This document shows, in pieces, positions 1-14,200 of a stretch of 64,000 bases of DNA. Made by a program: the position numbers and the translations under genes. The notes below the pieces were generated by a model. That model was not told the DNA's origin and did not search any database. It saw only the letters and a list, made by a program, of their open reading frames with translations. Numbering within the stretch: position 1 is the first letter of the stretch; every line of letters starts with the position of its first letter. This DNA comes from Owenia fusiformis (Eukaryota > Annelida > Polychaeta > Sabellida > Oweniidae), in NCBI GenBank assembly GCA_903813345.2, contig CAIIXF020000006.1, forward strand, positions 10,420,348-10,484,347. The letters run 5' to 3'.

Positions 1-3000
1 TACTATAGGTGTTTCATGGTCAGGAGGGCAGCTAACTTTGTTACCCTTTTTGATTGAAGATTTGGCAAGAGAAGTAGAAGAGTCATTTCCTTTGAATACA
101 AACACATTGTTTGATTTTTGGCTAATCTTAGATGGTGAATCATCAAAAGGTTTCATATCAAATGTGAACTCTGTTTGTTTGGAAGGGGAACCTTTGTTAA
201 CCTTGGAGTTCTTTTTTGCTGGTTTTAATTTGTTTAGCATTTTTCTCAATCTGGACACAGGTCCATTTGAATCGGCACTTCCTGAAGATTCAGTGCTCCC
301 AGTCGATACATTGTCCAAGGTGTCCAATAACTCAGAGGTAACCACCTTTCTGAATTCCACTCCATCTTGTGTTGGCACATCAGGTTCTTTCTCAATTATT
401 GCTTTCAAACGTTTTCTAAATTTTGCAATATCATTTACTGTACTTGCTGTACAATTTTCTTCCACAGTTGTTTTATCACTGTTAATTTGCACAGTTTGGT
501 TTGCAGCTGCATTTGTTTTAGCTTCATTTTTCAATGGAGCTTTGCAAGTTGGTATTTTACTAGCAATAGGGCTGTTTGCATTTAGTTTTTTGTTTTTGAT
601 ATGCAAGTCTCTTCTAGTATCTTCTTCAGTACAAATATTTGAAGCTATGTCAGTTTTGCTACCAGATTTATTGGCAGATTTGGTTTTTGCACTATTGGTC
701 TTAACAATTGCTATTGTTTGACTGGTTGTTCCAGTTTTGGTAATGTTTGGCTTGGTTTTATTGTCAACAGGTGGTTTCTTTTGTCTTTCAATGGGAGTCT
801 TCACAGTTTCATCTTTATAAGTAAGCAGGGTGTTTCCACCTTGTTTTGAGAAATTGCTTTTATTTGATTCAATGGCCGTTTGACCAGCTGCTGGCATCTT
901 CTTGACATCAATAGTGGCACATGCTTTCTTCTTGGTTTTGGTAATTGTTGTAATTGAAGTCATTGGCTTATCACTTGCAGCCTGATTTGCTTTAGGTGTA
1001 GTTTTACTTGCTGTGAAAGGCTTCACATTTATTTTTCTTCCTGTTGTTGAATAGACAGTTGTCACTGCAGGGGTTAGTGTTTTTGCCTGGGATGGTATTT
1101 GTTCTGTTTGTTCAAATGTATTATCATCAGCATTGCTGTTTTCTGATGATGCTGATTCACAAGATTCTTTATCTATATCATCACACTTACTGGACTTGCG
1201 TTTTTCATCATTCACCTTTGCTGTTTCTTTTTTAGCCTTATGCTTTTTCAAGACTTTTTCCATCTTTTTCATTCCAATGTTGACAATATTATCCATCGCA
1301 GGGGGTAAAAGATTTTCCTCTTCCATAGTAGTTTTTGACTTTGCATTGTTCTCAAATAGATTCTCGGTTATTTTTAAAGCATCTATTGCCCATTTAGGCT
1401 TTGGTTTAAAAAGTGATCCCTTGATAATATGACAGAACCTGCAATAAAAATGTGGAGCATGCAATTCTTTGCATTTCGCTTTTACTCTTTCTTGAACAGT
1501 CACCATGAAGTCCCAACATAGATCAAGTACTGCTGTCTTTAGTGTCTGAAGCTCCTCTTGGTCGAGAGTATTCCATGTCCAAGCATATTTCATGAACATT
1601 TCTACAAGTGCGATCAAAGTATTAATCTGATATTCATGTTCTGCACTCAGATGTCCAATGTATTTCATGATATCTATGATGATGTCAACAAAGGAGTCAT
1701 TGTTTTGCACCATTTTGCAAACTCTTAGTAAATTCTTGTGTGTGTCTTGCAGCAATTCTCTGGTAAGCTTGACTGATCTTTTTAAGATCTTCAATTTTGT
1801 CTTCTTGAACTCAATTTCTGTAAATGAAACCTCCTCAATTATGTTGTCCTGCCAAGATCCACTGCTTGTCTTAAACACATCATCTAAAATTTCCCTTGGA
1901 ATAGGGCACGCACATTTTACTTTACTCAGGACTAGTTTTCTGTAGAAATTGGCACTGACAAACACCAACATGCAGCTGATGATGTAAATGTTTGTGCAAT
2001 GTAAGTCTGCCTCTACAATGCTAGTCATCATATCAGTCATGAACATGAAGTACTTCATTTGCTGGATCTTGTATTCATTGGGTAGCTTGCACTCTATAAA
2101 CTGATCAATACAGACATTCAGTGATTTGTTAACTTCTTCCAGAGCTGTAACACAATTCAGAAGTTGATCTTTCCTTGTTTCTAAAATCACAGGGTTGACC
2201 AACTTGAGAGAAGTTGTTTTGTTGGATGCAGATTTATTCTTCTTATTTACCTCAACCTTAGTTGTGCCTAATCCAGAAGGATCATTAGAATTAAAAACAG
2301 ATGTTAAACTGCTGTCTACGTTCTCATTGTTTTTCTTAGACTTCGTTGGGGTACCTTTTCCCTTCACATCTGATTTCTTGCTCTTTGCAATCACCTTGTT
2401 ACTCGCAACTGTAAACTTATCTTCAAAGCGTTCAAGAAAATTGATCCATTTCAGTTTGACTTTAAACTTCTTTTCGAATGCAGTCTTTGATGTTTTGATA
2501 TTTTTATCACTTGAGATTGCACCTACTGCAACATTTCCTCCGTTATCTTGAACAAACTTGTAAACTTCTTCAGCCAAACATTTCTCTGTTTCATCTTTGT
2601 TGAGATTTTCCTTCTGCTTTACTGTTTTAGTGACAGTCTTCACAGGTTCTTCTTGCTTTGGTTCATCTTGGGCTTTGACATCAGCTGGAATTCCAGACTT
2701 TTGAGGTGGGGGGAACCTTGGTCCAGCTGATAGAGTACCTGGATTTCTTACTGACAAATGTAATTTTTCGCCTACAACTGATGATATGCCAGTTGTTGCT
2801 GTTTGGTTCACAATATTTGGAGCACATAAAGGTGGGATATACGTTTTGGATACTTGAGTTTTCTCTGCCCTTGGCACTGGAACAATTTTTGGATCTATTT
2901 TGCAAGCATTTGATGACACGACTGTTGTTTTGCTTTTAATTTTTGCCATAGATGTTACAGGCATGTTATTTCTGCAATGTACAAAATTAATACTTCCATT

Positions 3001-5254
3001 GACTTTATTAAGATCATTGATGGTTGTTCTATTCATTGCAACCTTTGTGCTAGTTTGGTTATTTGTTACTGTTGGGCTACATTTCATGGTAGATACTGTG
3101 GTTGTTGTGATGGTCCAAATTGTTTCCACAGCTTGAGTTGTAACATGGACTGACATGAAGTCATCTTCAATCTCCCTATAAGATGCAGATGGCAATCCTT
3201 GAAGCATATCATTTGCAATGCTTTTTAGACCCAAAAGTTTACTTTTATTTTCTGGCATCTCCACCAGCTTTGTTGGTGTTGGTTTAGGCAGTTCAGGCCA
3301 TTCATCTAAACTGCTAGAATCAGTTGTAAGCAGTCCCTTCATTCCTTCTTTAGTTTTTGTTTCTTCAGATGTTAAACACTTTCTGGATTTTTTATTCTTC
3401 TTTTTGTTTGAACCTTTTGATAAGCTCTTATGAGTTTCTAATATTTCTATTGAGGTAACATTGACTTTGTCTTGTTTTGCATCAACTTTGGTAGCATCAA
3501 CAATCATGCTTTCTTCTAGCTCCTCCTTATCTGTTTCAATATATTTGGTCATCTTCTCAATAAGTTGGTCATTATCTTGTCCATTTGTTTTCTTTTGATC
3601 AATAGGTTTGCTAGGAATAACAGATTCATCTTTTTCAGAAGCAAAATTGAGACTCCTTTTGACTTTACCTTCGAATTGCTGTTCCTGCATGTTAGATTTA
3701 TGTATTGGCCCATTGTTGTTTTTGTCAAAAAACATTGTTGCAACAGGTTCAGACCATGTGTTAACTTCTGGTGTTTTAACACATGTGTCTAATGAGGACT
3801 TGGTAATAGATGTTCCTAACTCCCCCACATTGTTTAAAATGATGTTATTATGATCTTGTTGTAAATCAACCCTATCTTGTTCCAACATTGTCTCTGTATT
3901 GGACAAATGAAATGGCTCATCAGTTTTACTGGATCTCACTTTGAGAGAATCAACTGTACTTGCTCCATCTGGCAGTGTCATTAGAAGAGGATGAAGTTGA
4001 TTGTTTGATATTGATGTTGGACCAATAACCCCACCAGAACTGAAAGATTGTACAGGCTTCTGTTTTTGCTTGCTTTGTTCTTGTAAGGATTGAGACTCAG
4101 TCATTGGTAATAGAGTTGGTATAGGAATAGCTGGTATATTCATGTTCAAATCAACAGATGACTGTCTTGAAGATGGATGCCGTGCCTCTCTCATAAATGC
4201 CGAGTTGGTATCATTTGGTTCGAAACTAAGACCAGGTGGAGGTGGTAAGCTTTGTGCCGGAGATGTTCCTAGTGGTTTATAAATTCCTGGTGGTTCAGAA
4301 GCAGTTAGTGATTTATATAACCCTGGTGGAGCTGCTAGTGGACTGCAAAGCTCTTTTGTCATTTTAGTTGGTGACAGTGCAGCAACCTTTGGTGATGCAC
4401 ATTTTATTTTAGCTGCCATTTTTGGAGTTGTTCCTGTAAACACAGTATTACTTCCATCAGTAGCATTTCCAGGTCTGTTGGTGTTTGTTACATCAACACG
4501 TTTAGTATTGCTTGATACTTTGATACACTTGTCTTGTCTCTTTCTCTCTGATTTAGCTTGATCTGCTTCCTCTTTAGCTTCAACTATTGTGCGATCTTTC
4601 AAAGATTTGTTTTTGGCATCTTTTAACTGTATTTTATCTACTTTGTTGTTTGATTTGCTTGTTCCATTTTGCTTCATTGTGTTACCTCTACTGCATTCAG
4701 TACCTATATTGCTGTCATAGCTATGGTCTATGTTGCAGTGAGAATCCAGACTTTTTACGCTTCCTTTGTTAGTGTCTCTTTGGGAACATGCCTTGTGTTC
4801 CAAATCAGGATACTTTTGACCTGTCATCTTCAATCCCTCATTATTGCTGATAATTTCTTCCTTAGTGGCATTTTTTCTCGCAATTTGACATTTTCTCATA
4901 AGCCCAAGTTCTGTTTTTGACAAGTCATTTGGATACCAATCAATATCATCAGCATCATTGTTATCATCATCCTGATTTTTAGAGACAAATGTCCAACCAA
5001 TGTTACGATTGAGTGGCACACCATCTGCCTTACATCTGTTTAGTTCATTCATGTTGACAGGTCCCTTGTTGTGATTAGATAACTTCCCATTAGCCTCACA
5101 TGCATCCATTGATAAAAGATTGACTGCATTGTTATTAGCATCGACTTCATAGATATTTCTGGCATTGGATTTATTCTTCTCAACAACAATGAGGTTGTCA
5201 TTCTTGGTGACATCTTTTTGTGGTACTTTCATGCAGAGTTGATTGTTGAGTTCC
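1..5254 (-). CDS. Giant internal exon, >5.25 kb open, partial
   Basis: The acceptor TTTTAATATAG opens the exon at 5254, and the frame stays open through 1,751 codons to base 1. It begins ELNNQLCMKVPQ and is dominated by Lys/Ser/Thr/Asn. A Pro-rich part holds repeated PPGLYK/PPGIYK/PPPPGL motifs (about residues 300-350 of the exon). A winged-helix-like stretch (CLAEEVYKFVQDNGGNVAV, about residues 890-950) has the spacing of LOTUS/Egalitarian-type folds. A helical, Cys-containing segment (about 1027-1275) ends in HFYCRFC. Long open frames on the opposite strand here are shadows of this codon usage. Function is inferred only. Confidence 0.85.
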
Positions 5255-8200
5255 CTATATTAAAATACAATCAAACTTTATATGAGTAGTAAATACCAAT
5301 AGACCAAATATTATAGGCAAATAAAAAAACTCTTTGTCTACTTTCAGTGACTGCTTTCACTTGAATTAGGCACAGTGTGTAAAAAATAAAATTAACATAT
5401 GTTTTGTATTTGGATAGTGATTTGAATTTTTTACAATTCTGAGAGACAGCATCACCTAGCAAGTTGTTGAAAATTATTTCAAAATAGTGACTTTAACAAT
5501 TAGTCACCATTACTTGGGGATGACATAAAATAACAAGCCATTAACATGCAAAAAGTCACCACCTCCTGCAATTTGTTACAGGAGCTGAATGCTGAACACC
5601 TACCATTAAACACCATCCACAAAAAGTTGGAGACTACATTGTCACGCCTAACCATCGACAAGGTACAGTCACGTGACCGTGACAAAATATGCCGTAGTAC
5701 ACTTTTGATGTACAATGTCACTATTAACTGATTTTAAGCAAAGACTATGATGTAGGTTTGATGCAGGTTTTCAAAAATAAATTTGAGGAATACAAAAAGG
5801 ATTTCCTGTTTGATTTCGCGTGTATTCGATTTCAAAGACATTTATTTTTCTAATTACGTTAAAAGATCTTCGAGCAGTGCTCGATTTTTTTCGTTGTACG
5901 TCTACCCATACAATTGTTCGGTTGGAAAAATGTTGTTTTTTACACATTTCCTTTGATAATTTTCTCCCCTGACGTCTCGGAGTGTCGAATATTTTAATGA
6001 GAATGTGTTTCTCCAAACTGCACAATTTAAGACGGGTTAAGATTTAATAAATATTCATGCATTTGGTATAATTTAAAAAATCAGAAATGTACGTTGTCAA
6101 ATCACAGTGTGTGTTGTCCCTGTAATTGAAATTCATGAGTTATAATATTAAACATTGCAATGATTTAATTTCAAAATGCATTAAGGGTTTTATGCGTCAC
6201 AAGTGATGTTCAACGAACATGCTCCTGTATCCCTAGTACAGATAAACAGGTAAACGTGATTTTTTCGTTGAATGCTATTTTATTTTATGAAAGTGTTAAT
6301 ATGGTGATTAATATGTGACCATGGCGTGATATCTTCCAACCTTTTTGGCCACTCGGCGTCGGTACGTTACGTTATGTTTAGTTGCACTTTTATGAATTTT
6401 AATAATCTCCAGGAGTTCATGGAGAGATCTATACTAGCAAGATGACTTTCAAAATTTATGCTATAGGGTGTCCCGAAAGTATGGGCCCCCTAGGCAGACA
6501 TATACCAATGTCTCCATAGTATGTGTCATATATCATTTTAAAGCTCATCCAAAGTTATATTAATTTGCCGAGTATCATGGTTCAACTCACAAATGGAAAA
6601 AGTTACAGGAATACAAAAGTTAGTGTTTGGCCAAAATTAAAGTCAGTTTTACACCAAAACAATAGTCGGTGTGTCTCCTTAGCCACCATGTTAACAGCAG
6701 CAATACTTTCTTATATGACCTTAAACAGGCTTCAAATAGGGATATAGCGTTTTGTAATCCTCATGAAACCTTTTTAAGGCATAAGAAGAGTTTCCTTGGA
6801 GTATCTACCCTAAACGTCATCTTTTTAGAACTCAATAGCCATCCTATCTTCGAGAATGGCATCCATAGTTTCTGTCACAGGGTCAGGGCTGTTTCCAGGA
6901 TACTGAAATGAACTATCTTTTTGACAAAACGCTAATTTTTGAAATGCCTGTTACTTTTTCCCCTTTGAACCATCATATATGGCAAATCAATGTAACTTTG
7001 GATAAGCTTAAAAATGATATGTGACACATACTATGGAGACATTGGTATAATTATATCTGCCTAGGGAGGGGGGGGCATACTTTGGGACACTGTATATCTG
7101 GAAAGTGCAGAAGTTCAAAAGCCAGGTATGGAACACAAAAAAGAGTTAGTAACATTGACATTTAATCATATCAATGACAATTTTATGGATTAACGGAAAA
7201 AATATTAGGGTAAATATATCTGATATGCCTATTAAATATTATTACTTTATTATCAAATATGTTCCTTCTATTACACGTACATTATAGCATTTCATTCACT
7301 GTAAAATTAACTGTGAATTGAGATATGTAAGGCCAATGTGACAACATACATTCGAGTTGACAACATACATTATCTATTTTTCGTAGTAGCATCCAAAGTA
7401 AAAAGCGGTTTTGCATTAACTCTCAATGTATATTTGTATACTTATCTTAAGTTGTGTTAGTCGTAGTTTGGCTGTTATTTGCATAGCAAAACAAAAATTA
7501 GAGAGAATTTTGAGAAATTCAGTCAAGATTTAGAGATCCCTGACGTACTGGGTAGATCTATAACAAGATATTGAAGTTGCTGAGGATCATTTAAAGTAGA
7601 TATGCATATTTGCAACTTAATTACAAATCGAATGCAACAACTACCTGATGATGAACTGACACAATATTGATCAAATCAATGCTAGTTCTTTCCTCGCTTC
7701 CTCATTCTAGAAAATGGCGATCTAAAATGGCGGAAATGACATAGTACATCAAAAGTGTACTACGGTATATTTTGTCAATGTCACGTGACTGTACCTTGTC
7801 GATGGTCAGGCGTGATTGTATAACAACAATATGTCACCATAAGTGACATAAGAATCAACCAGAAAATTAAATATTCAACATGGAAATCTTTTACTTTCCT
7901 GTTTCCATGATCATTTCTTTAATCAATATTTACATAAAGTATCTTAACTAGAGATATAGATTCTAATCAATTATTTAATGGCCCTTTTTAAACATTTATT
8001 TTTAAACTCAAACCTGAAGAAGCAGAATTAAAAAAAACTTAACACAGTTCTATCTTCAAGAAAAATTGCAATCAACAAGACAACAATCATGATTTTTCGA
8101 TAAATCACCATCAATACTGTAAAACGGGTATTGTTAGCGAGGGGTGATTGTTAGCGATTGTTGGCGATCGCTATAATTTCGCTAAAAATTCAATTCGCTA

Positions 8201-11200
8201 AAATAAACCGGGGTTAACATAAACCGGGCGCTAAAATTTGCAAATTACCGGGAAACTACATGAATACTAGTATTTAAGGAGCTTTTCGTTCAGTGCTCGA
8301 CTTCCGGTTTGTAATTTCATTCTTCTGCCATAAATGATAAAATTTCTAATCCATTTCGCTAATTTGGTTTTTTAAAGATTAATCTTCATTTCGCTAAAAT
8401 TTCCTGCGCTAAAACCTCCTAAAATTGAAAAATCGCTAAAATTTCCCAGTGTCAAAATTACCCGTTTTACAGTAAATAATTTTTTATTAATTAGATCATC
8501 TAACTTTTTCACAATTTGCATCAGTTTTAACTATGTCTATCTTATTTTTATCATAAAAATATTATGATCATTAAGACTTAAAGGAACATTCCTTGCCAGA
8601 CTATTTCTCTCCTGATATGGTAGCTACAATCATATATATACTTTACATATTTAGAAAAAACACGGAAAAATGTTTTCATATGGTCAATATTGATCATTAA
8701 AAATGTAGTACTCATTCCCAGTAAGCTGCCATCTTTTCAGATTTCTTTCAGGAAGTGATGTCATCGACTCTCACCTGTTATAACCTTGTCTATTACAGTA
8801 TAGGAAAGAAGTACAAAATCACTTCTAAACAAGAAGCCCTTATCTTCTGTGTAAAAATATTTTCAGGAGTTGTCAACTTAGAACTAAAGAAGAGATCATC
8901 AAAAGGATTTTAATCATAGACCAAATTGAAAAAAATATTCAGCTGGTTTAGTAATTCTGATAGCTCCTTACCTAATGTTATATGCAAAGTTGAGAGTCGA
9001 TGACATCACTTCCTGAGTGAAATTTTAAAAGATGGCAGCCTACTGGAATTGAGCGCTACATTTTTAAGTGATCAATATTGACCATTCAAAACATTTTTCT
9101 GTTTTTTGATAAACTTGCAAAGTATGTATATGGTTATAGCTACCATATTAGGAGAGAGATGGTCTGGCAAGGAATACCCCTTTAAGGAGTGTTTAAATTT
9201 AACAGAAAGTTACAGGGTTATCTTGCGAGCAGACTTGGTTCTCTGTATGAGAAGGGTGCATTTGTAATTTTGATCCGAAATAATCCCAAAATGTTTTCGA
9301 TTCATAATCTAAATGAAATTATTTTATTTCTTGACTTTTTCCCTTTATGCAACACACCTTCTACACATCATGGAATACCATGGCCCTCTCTTCTTGCATC
9401 AAAGATCGATACGGAAATTTGGTAGGGCACTTACGATTTAGAATTGGTGGAAAAGACAGACGAATCAAATTTGCTTTTACAAACACGTGATTTAAACATC
9501 ACAACTCAAAAGGAATTCTCAACGAACTGCATAGCAACGGTGTAGTAAACAATTTCTGATCGCAAAAGGTCCTTGCAAAGTCTTAAGTATTCACTTAATA
9601 TTTCTAACAGTTCCCACGAATTATTTTATATTTTTCGTAGGAATGAATTCTTAACATTAGAAATAAACATCTTATAAAATATGGTGAATTTAATCGGTAG
9701 GAAACACGAAGAAATTAATTTTCTTTAAAGTACGTCAACTTTTTAAGAAGAGTAAACTTCCGGAGAATTTTAAGATTGTATGGGAAGGCCCCGCCTAATC
9801 GATCATCGGAATTGGCACGGAAAATCAACAACTAAACACAAACAGGTTTTTAGATGTGATGTGTATCAGAATGCCTTCTACACAATGTATACACGCAAGT
9901 ATACTAAATGGTGGGGGTGGGGATGGACTTAATGCAAGACAACCTTTACTTTAACAACAACAGACTTGTAACATGACAAAATGTCACCACCTAGTTGCTC
10001 ATAATATTATGATTTTTTTTACCTTGAGAAGGTCATTAAGGTCAAATCATAGTTAGAATTGAACTTTTGAGAACTTGTAGATGATTTTGAAAAAAGATTT
10101 GGTCAATTTGAAAGCAAGTTGAGAAAATACCTTTTTGACCTTTAGAAGGTCATTGGAGTCAAATCTTAAATTTAAAGTCAGATTTGACATTCTGACTTGT
10201 AGATGATTTTGAAAAAAATTGGTCAATTTGAAGCAAGTTCAAAGTTTTTTTGACCTCAAGAAGGTCATTGAAGGTCAATTCTTTTTTGACCTTGAGAAGG
10301 TCAAACCTCAAATCTATAGTCAGATTTAAACTTTTGAGAACTTGTTGATGATTTTGAAAAAACTCGGTCAATTTGAAGGCCAAATCTCAAATCTATAGTC
10401 ATTTTATGGCACAAATTATATCAAATTCATCTGAAATCATTACTTTACCTATCAATTGTAGATTTTGCTTCTTTATCTGTAATTATGTTACGATCATCTT
10501 TAACATCATTGTTATAGTCATTGTCATCCACTGAGTCAAGTTCATTTGACAAACTGTTAGGTTTCTTACGATTCTGTTCAAGATGTTGCCTTTGTCCAAA
10601 GTGATGGAGATATACTGCCTTAGCTTGCATGTTCCTGGAAAGGAAGTAAAATTTAGTTCCATTATCAAATAACTTAGCAATGGTGTAAAAACTTTATTTT
10701 ATGGCATTATCAAATAATTTTACATTGGTGTAAAAGTTTTATTTTAGGACATTATCAAATGATTTTGCAATGGTGTAAAAGCTTTATTTTAGGGCATTAT
10801 CAAAATATTTTGCAATGGTGTAAAAGCTTTAATTTAGGACATTATCAAATGATTTTGCAATGGTGTAAAAGCTTTATTTTAGGGCATTATCAAATGATTT
10901 TGCAATGGTGCAAAAGCTTTATTTTAGGGCATTATCAAATTATTTTGCAATGGTGTAAAAGGTTTAATTCAGGACATTATCAAATAATTTTACAATGGTG
11001 TAAAAGCTTTATTTTAGGACATTATCAAATTATTTTGCAATGATGTAAAAGCTTTATTTTAGGGCATTATCAAATTATTTTGCAATGATGTAAAAGCTTT
11101 ATTTTAGGACATTATCAAATGATTTTGCAATGGTGTAAAAGCTTTATTTTAGGGCATTATCAAATTATTTTGCAATGATGTAAAAGCTTTATTTTAGGGC

Positions 11201-14200
11201 ATTATCAAATTATTTTGCAATGGTGTAAAAGCTTTATTTTAGGGCATTATCAAATTATTTTGCAATGGTGTAAAAGGTTTAATTTAGGACATTATCAAAT
11301 TATTTTGCAATGATGTAAAAGCTTTATTTTAGGGCATTATCAAATTATTTTGCAATGGTGTAAAAGCTTTATTTTAGGGCATTATCAAATTATTTTGCGA
11401 TGATGTAAAAGCTTTATTTTAGGGCATTATCAAATTATTTTGCAATGGTGTAAAAGCTTTATTTTAGGGCATTATCAAATTATTTTGCAATGATGTAAAA
11501 GCTTTATTTTAGGGCATTATCAAATTATTTTGCAATGATGTAAAAGCTTTATTTTAGGGCATTATCAAATTATTTTGCAATGATGTAAAAGCTTTATTTT
11601 AGGACATTATCAAATGATTTTGCAATGGTGTAAAAGCTTTATTTTAGGGCATTATCAAATTATTTTGCAATGATGTAAAAGCTTTATTTTAGGGCATTAT
11701 CAAATTATTTTGCAATGGTGTAAAAGCTTTATTTTAGGGCATTATCAAATTATTTTGCAATGGTGTAAAAGGTTTAATTTAGGACATTATCAAATTATTT
11801 TGCAATGATGTAAAAGCTTTATTTTAGGGCATTATCAAATTATTTTGCAATGGTGTAAAAGCTTTATTTTAGGGCATTATCAAATTATTTTGCGATGATG
11901 TAAAAGCTTTATTTTAGGGCATTATCAAATTATTTTGCAATGGTGTAAAAGCTTTATTTTAGGGCATTATCAAATTATTTTGCAATGATGTAAAAGCTTT
12001 ATTTTAGGGCATTATCAAATTATTTTGCAATGATGTAAAAGCTTTATTTTAGGGCATTATCAAATTATTTTGCAATGGTGTAAAAGCTTTATTTTAGGGC
12101 ATTATCAAATTATTTTGCAATGGTGTAAAAGCTTTGTTTTAGGGCATTATCAAATTATTTTGCAATGGTGTAAAAGCTTTATTTTAGGGCATTATCAAAT
12201 TATTTTGCAATGGTGTAAAAGCTTTATTTTAGGGCATTATCAAATTATTTTGCAATGGTGTAAAAGCTTTATTTTAGGGCATTATCAAATTATTTTGCAA
12301 TGGTGTAAAAGCTTTGTTTTAGGGAACAATAAAGATAACAGGGCATTAACATATTTACAAAACATATCAAGTATTTAGTTTTGAAATAATCTTATCGATA
12401 ACATACCTGTTAACATATGATCCTATAATTTTTTATAAATTTATGATACTTGATTTAACTTTTAACTGTAAATTACAATTTAATAGTGATTGTTCATATT
12501 CAGAGTTTTTTTACAATTGATGATTTGCGATCACCGAATGGATTCTGTCTTTTAGTGACGTCACAATTAGGTCACACAGCTTTAGATGCTTGATTTTGAG
12601 AGATTATCTTCTATATTTCGTGCTTTATTGATTTATTTTTCACGAAAGCGTTCTATTTGACTAGATCAACATTCATGCTAAGCACATACCAAGTCTAAGG
12701 TCTTACTGACATGATTTAGATAGCGGTTTAACGCCCCCCGATTTTGACAAAAAAGGGGGGCGCTTATAGGCATCGATGTTTAGTATGAATTTCACCCAAA
12801 CTTCGCATATATATAGACATACTCATGATCTAGTCAAATAGGCATACCTGGTAAATATCCGACCCATGGTTTTTATATAAGAAACGACAATATTTTTAGC
12901 TCAAAACTGCCACGTGTCCGCCATTTCGTGATTCCATCATGTCTAATATCATTTCTATATGACGTCATACCAATAAGACGAAATACGTGACAACAGTATC
13001 CATAAACAAAATTCCTGAATTCTGATCGCAAAAGGTCAATTGAGAATGAATCGTTTTTGCAGTTATGGCTATGATTAAATTTCTTATATACAGATACATT
13101 ATTATTTTCACTAAATATGTTTCCATTTTATGTTCAAATTTATACTGGTTCCTATAGTATTCCATATGTCAACAGATTTCTTGCACTATCCATGGTATGA
13201 TTATTAGTTTTTGTTTAGTTATTGTTTTTGCCTCTTTTCATATTCGTATTATTAGATTCCAGATGATATCTACATGTACAAGTTGTGTGCACTTAAGTTT
13301 CTTATATATTTACTGTACTTCTACTTAATTTGACGGCCGTTTTAATTGTTAAAGGCCGCCAAATTAAGTAGCCACCAAATTCAATATTTCATATTTCAAT
13401 CATAAATATGTATAGTATCCATTTCAATATTGCAAGTGTGCCATATTAAGTAGCATGGGCGTAGTGCAACTTTTATAAGTAGTACGCCATCACGAGAATA
13501 CGAGTTGAGGGAAGCAAAAAAGGGCGTTCAGGGGGGTCTGGGGAAAATTTTGAAAAGACCATGTGCAGTATGGCAAGTGATTTTAGACGGTCATATCTTT
13601 CACCATGAGAACTTTCGGCATAAATACCATGGTTTTTATTAAAACAATATGTTTTCTTTCAAGTGAAGTACCCATGATGATAAAAATATCAATCGAACAA
13701 TTCGAAAAAGTATGCATAGTGACCCCATGTCAACATTTTTTTCAAAATATTGAATCTATTTACTCAAAAGAGGATCTCCCTTTTCTGATTTTTATTGCAT
13801 GAAAAGATTATTCAACAAGGGGTCTAAAACATCTTCAAAAATATAATTGTATTGAAAGTCTAGTTTTGAAGATATCAATTTTCGATGACCAAAATGATGC
13901 TGAAAACAATGGATAGCGCGAGTTTTCCCTATGGGAAAATAACATGGGATATGTGGTTTTTAACTTTAACGCATTTCAATAGGCATCTCCTTTTCAGAAA
14001 TTGTTCATATAGTGTAGAAGAAACTTTTGATATGTTTAAATTGAAAAAAGCAAGATCCTCTTTTTAAAAAATAACCCTAACATTTTCTAAAATGAGCCAG
14101 GGTGGGGCCCTAATCCATAATTTTTTAGAGAGTTGGATTGATATATTACTATCATGGGGACTTCACTTGAAAGAAAACATATTGTTTTAATAAAAACCAT

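Larger units (their letters stand above)
5255..10448 (-). other. Intron of the large minus-strand gene, filled with MITEs
   Basis: No coding exon is visible. The interval holds an inverted pair (5638-5712 and 7742-7818), three fold-back elements (listed separately) and an AGGTCA-rich tandem repeat. In 9186-10019 I see only AT-rich single-copy-looking sequence. Confidence 0.7.

Noticed and set aside
38-4920. Several plus-strand open frames, up to 227 codons, with hydrophobic translations
   Set aside because: They are antisense shadows of the long Lys/Ser/Thr-rich minus-strand exon, which stays open across the whole stretch and joins two spliced exons in frame.
10653-12325. CRISPR array
   Set aside because: Units are contiguous with no unique spacers, and the window is a eukaryotic genome.
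10759-12378. Periodic protein of 15-residue repeats
   Set aside because: It follows from a 45-bp minisatellite in an intron; units with stops interrupt it and no start or splice context supports it.
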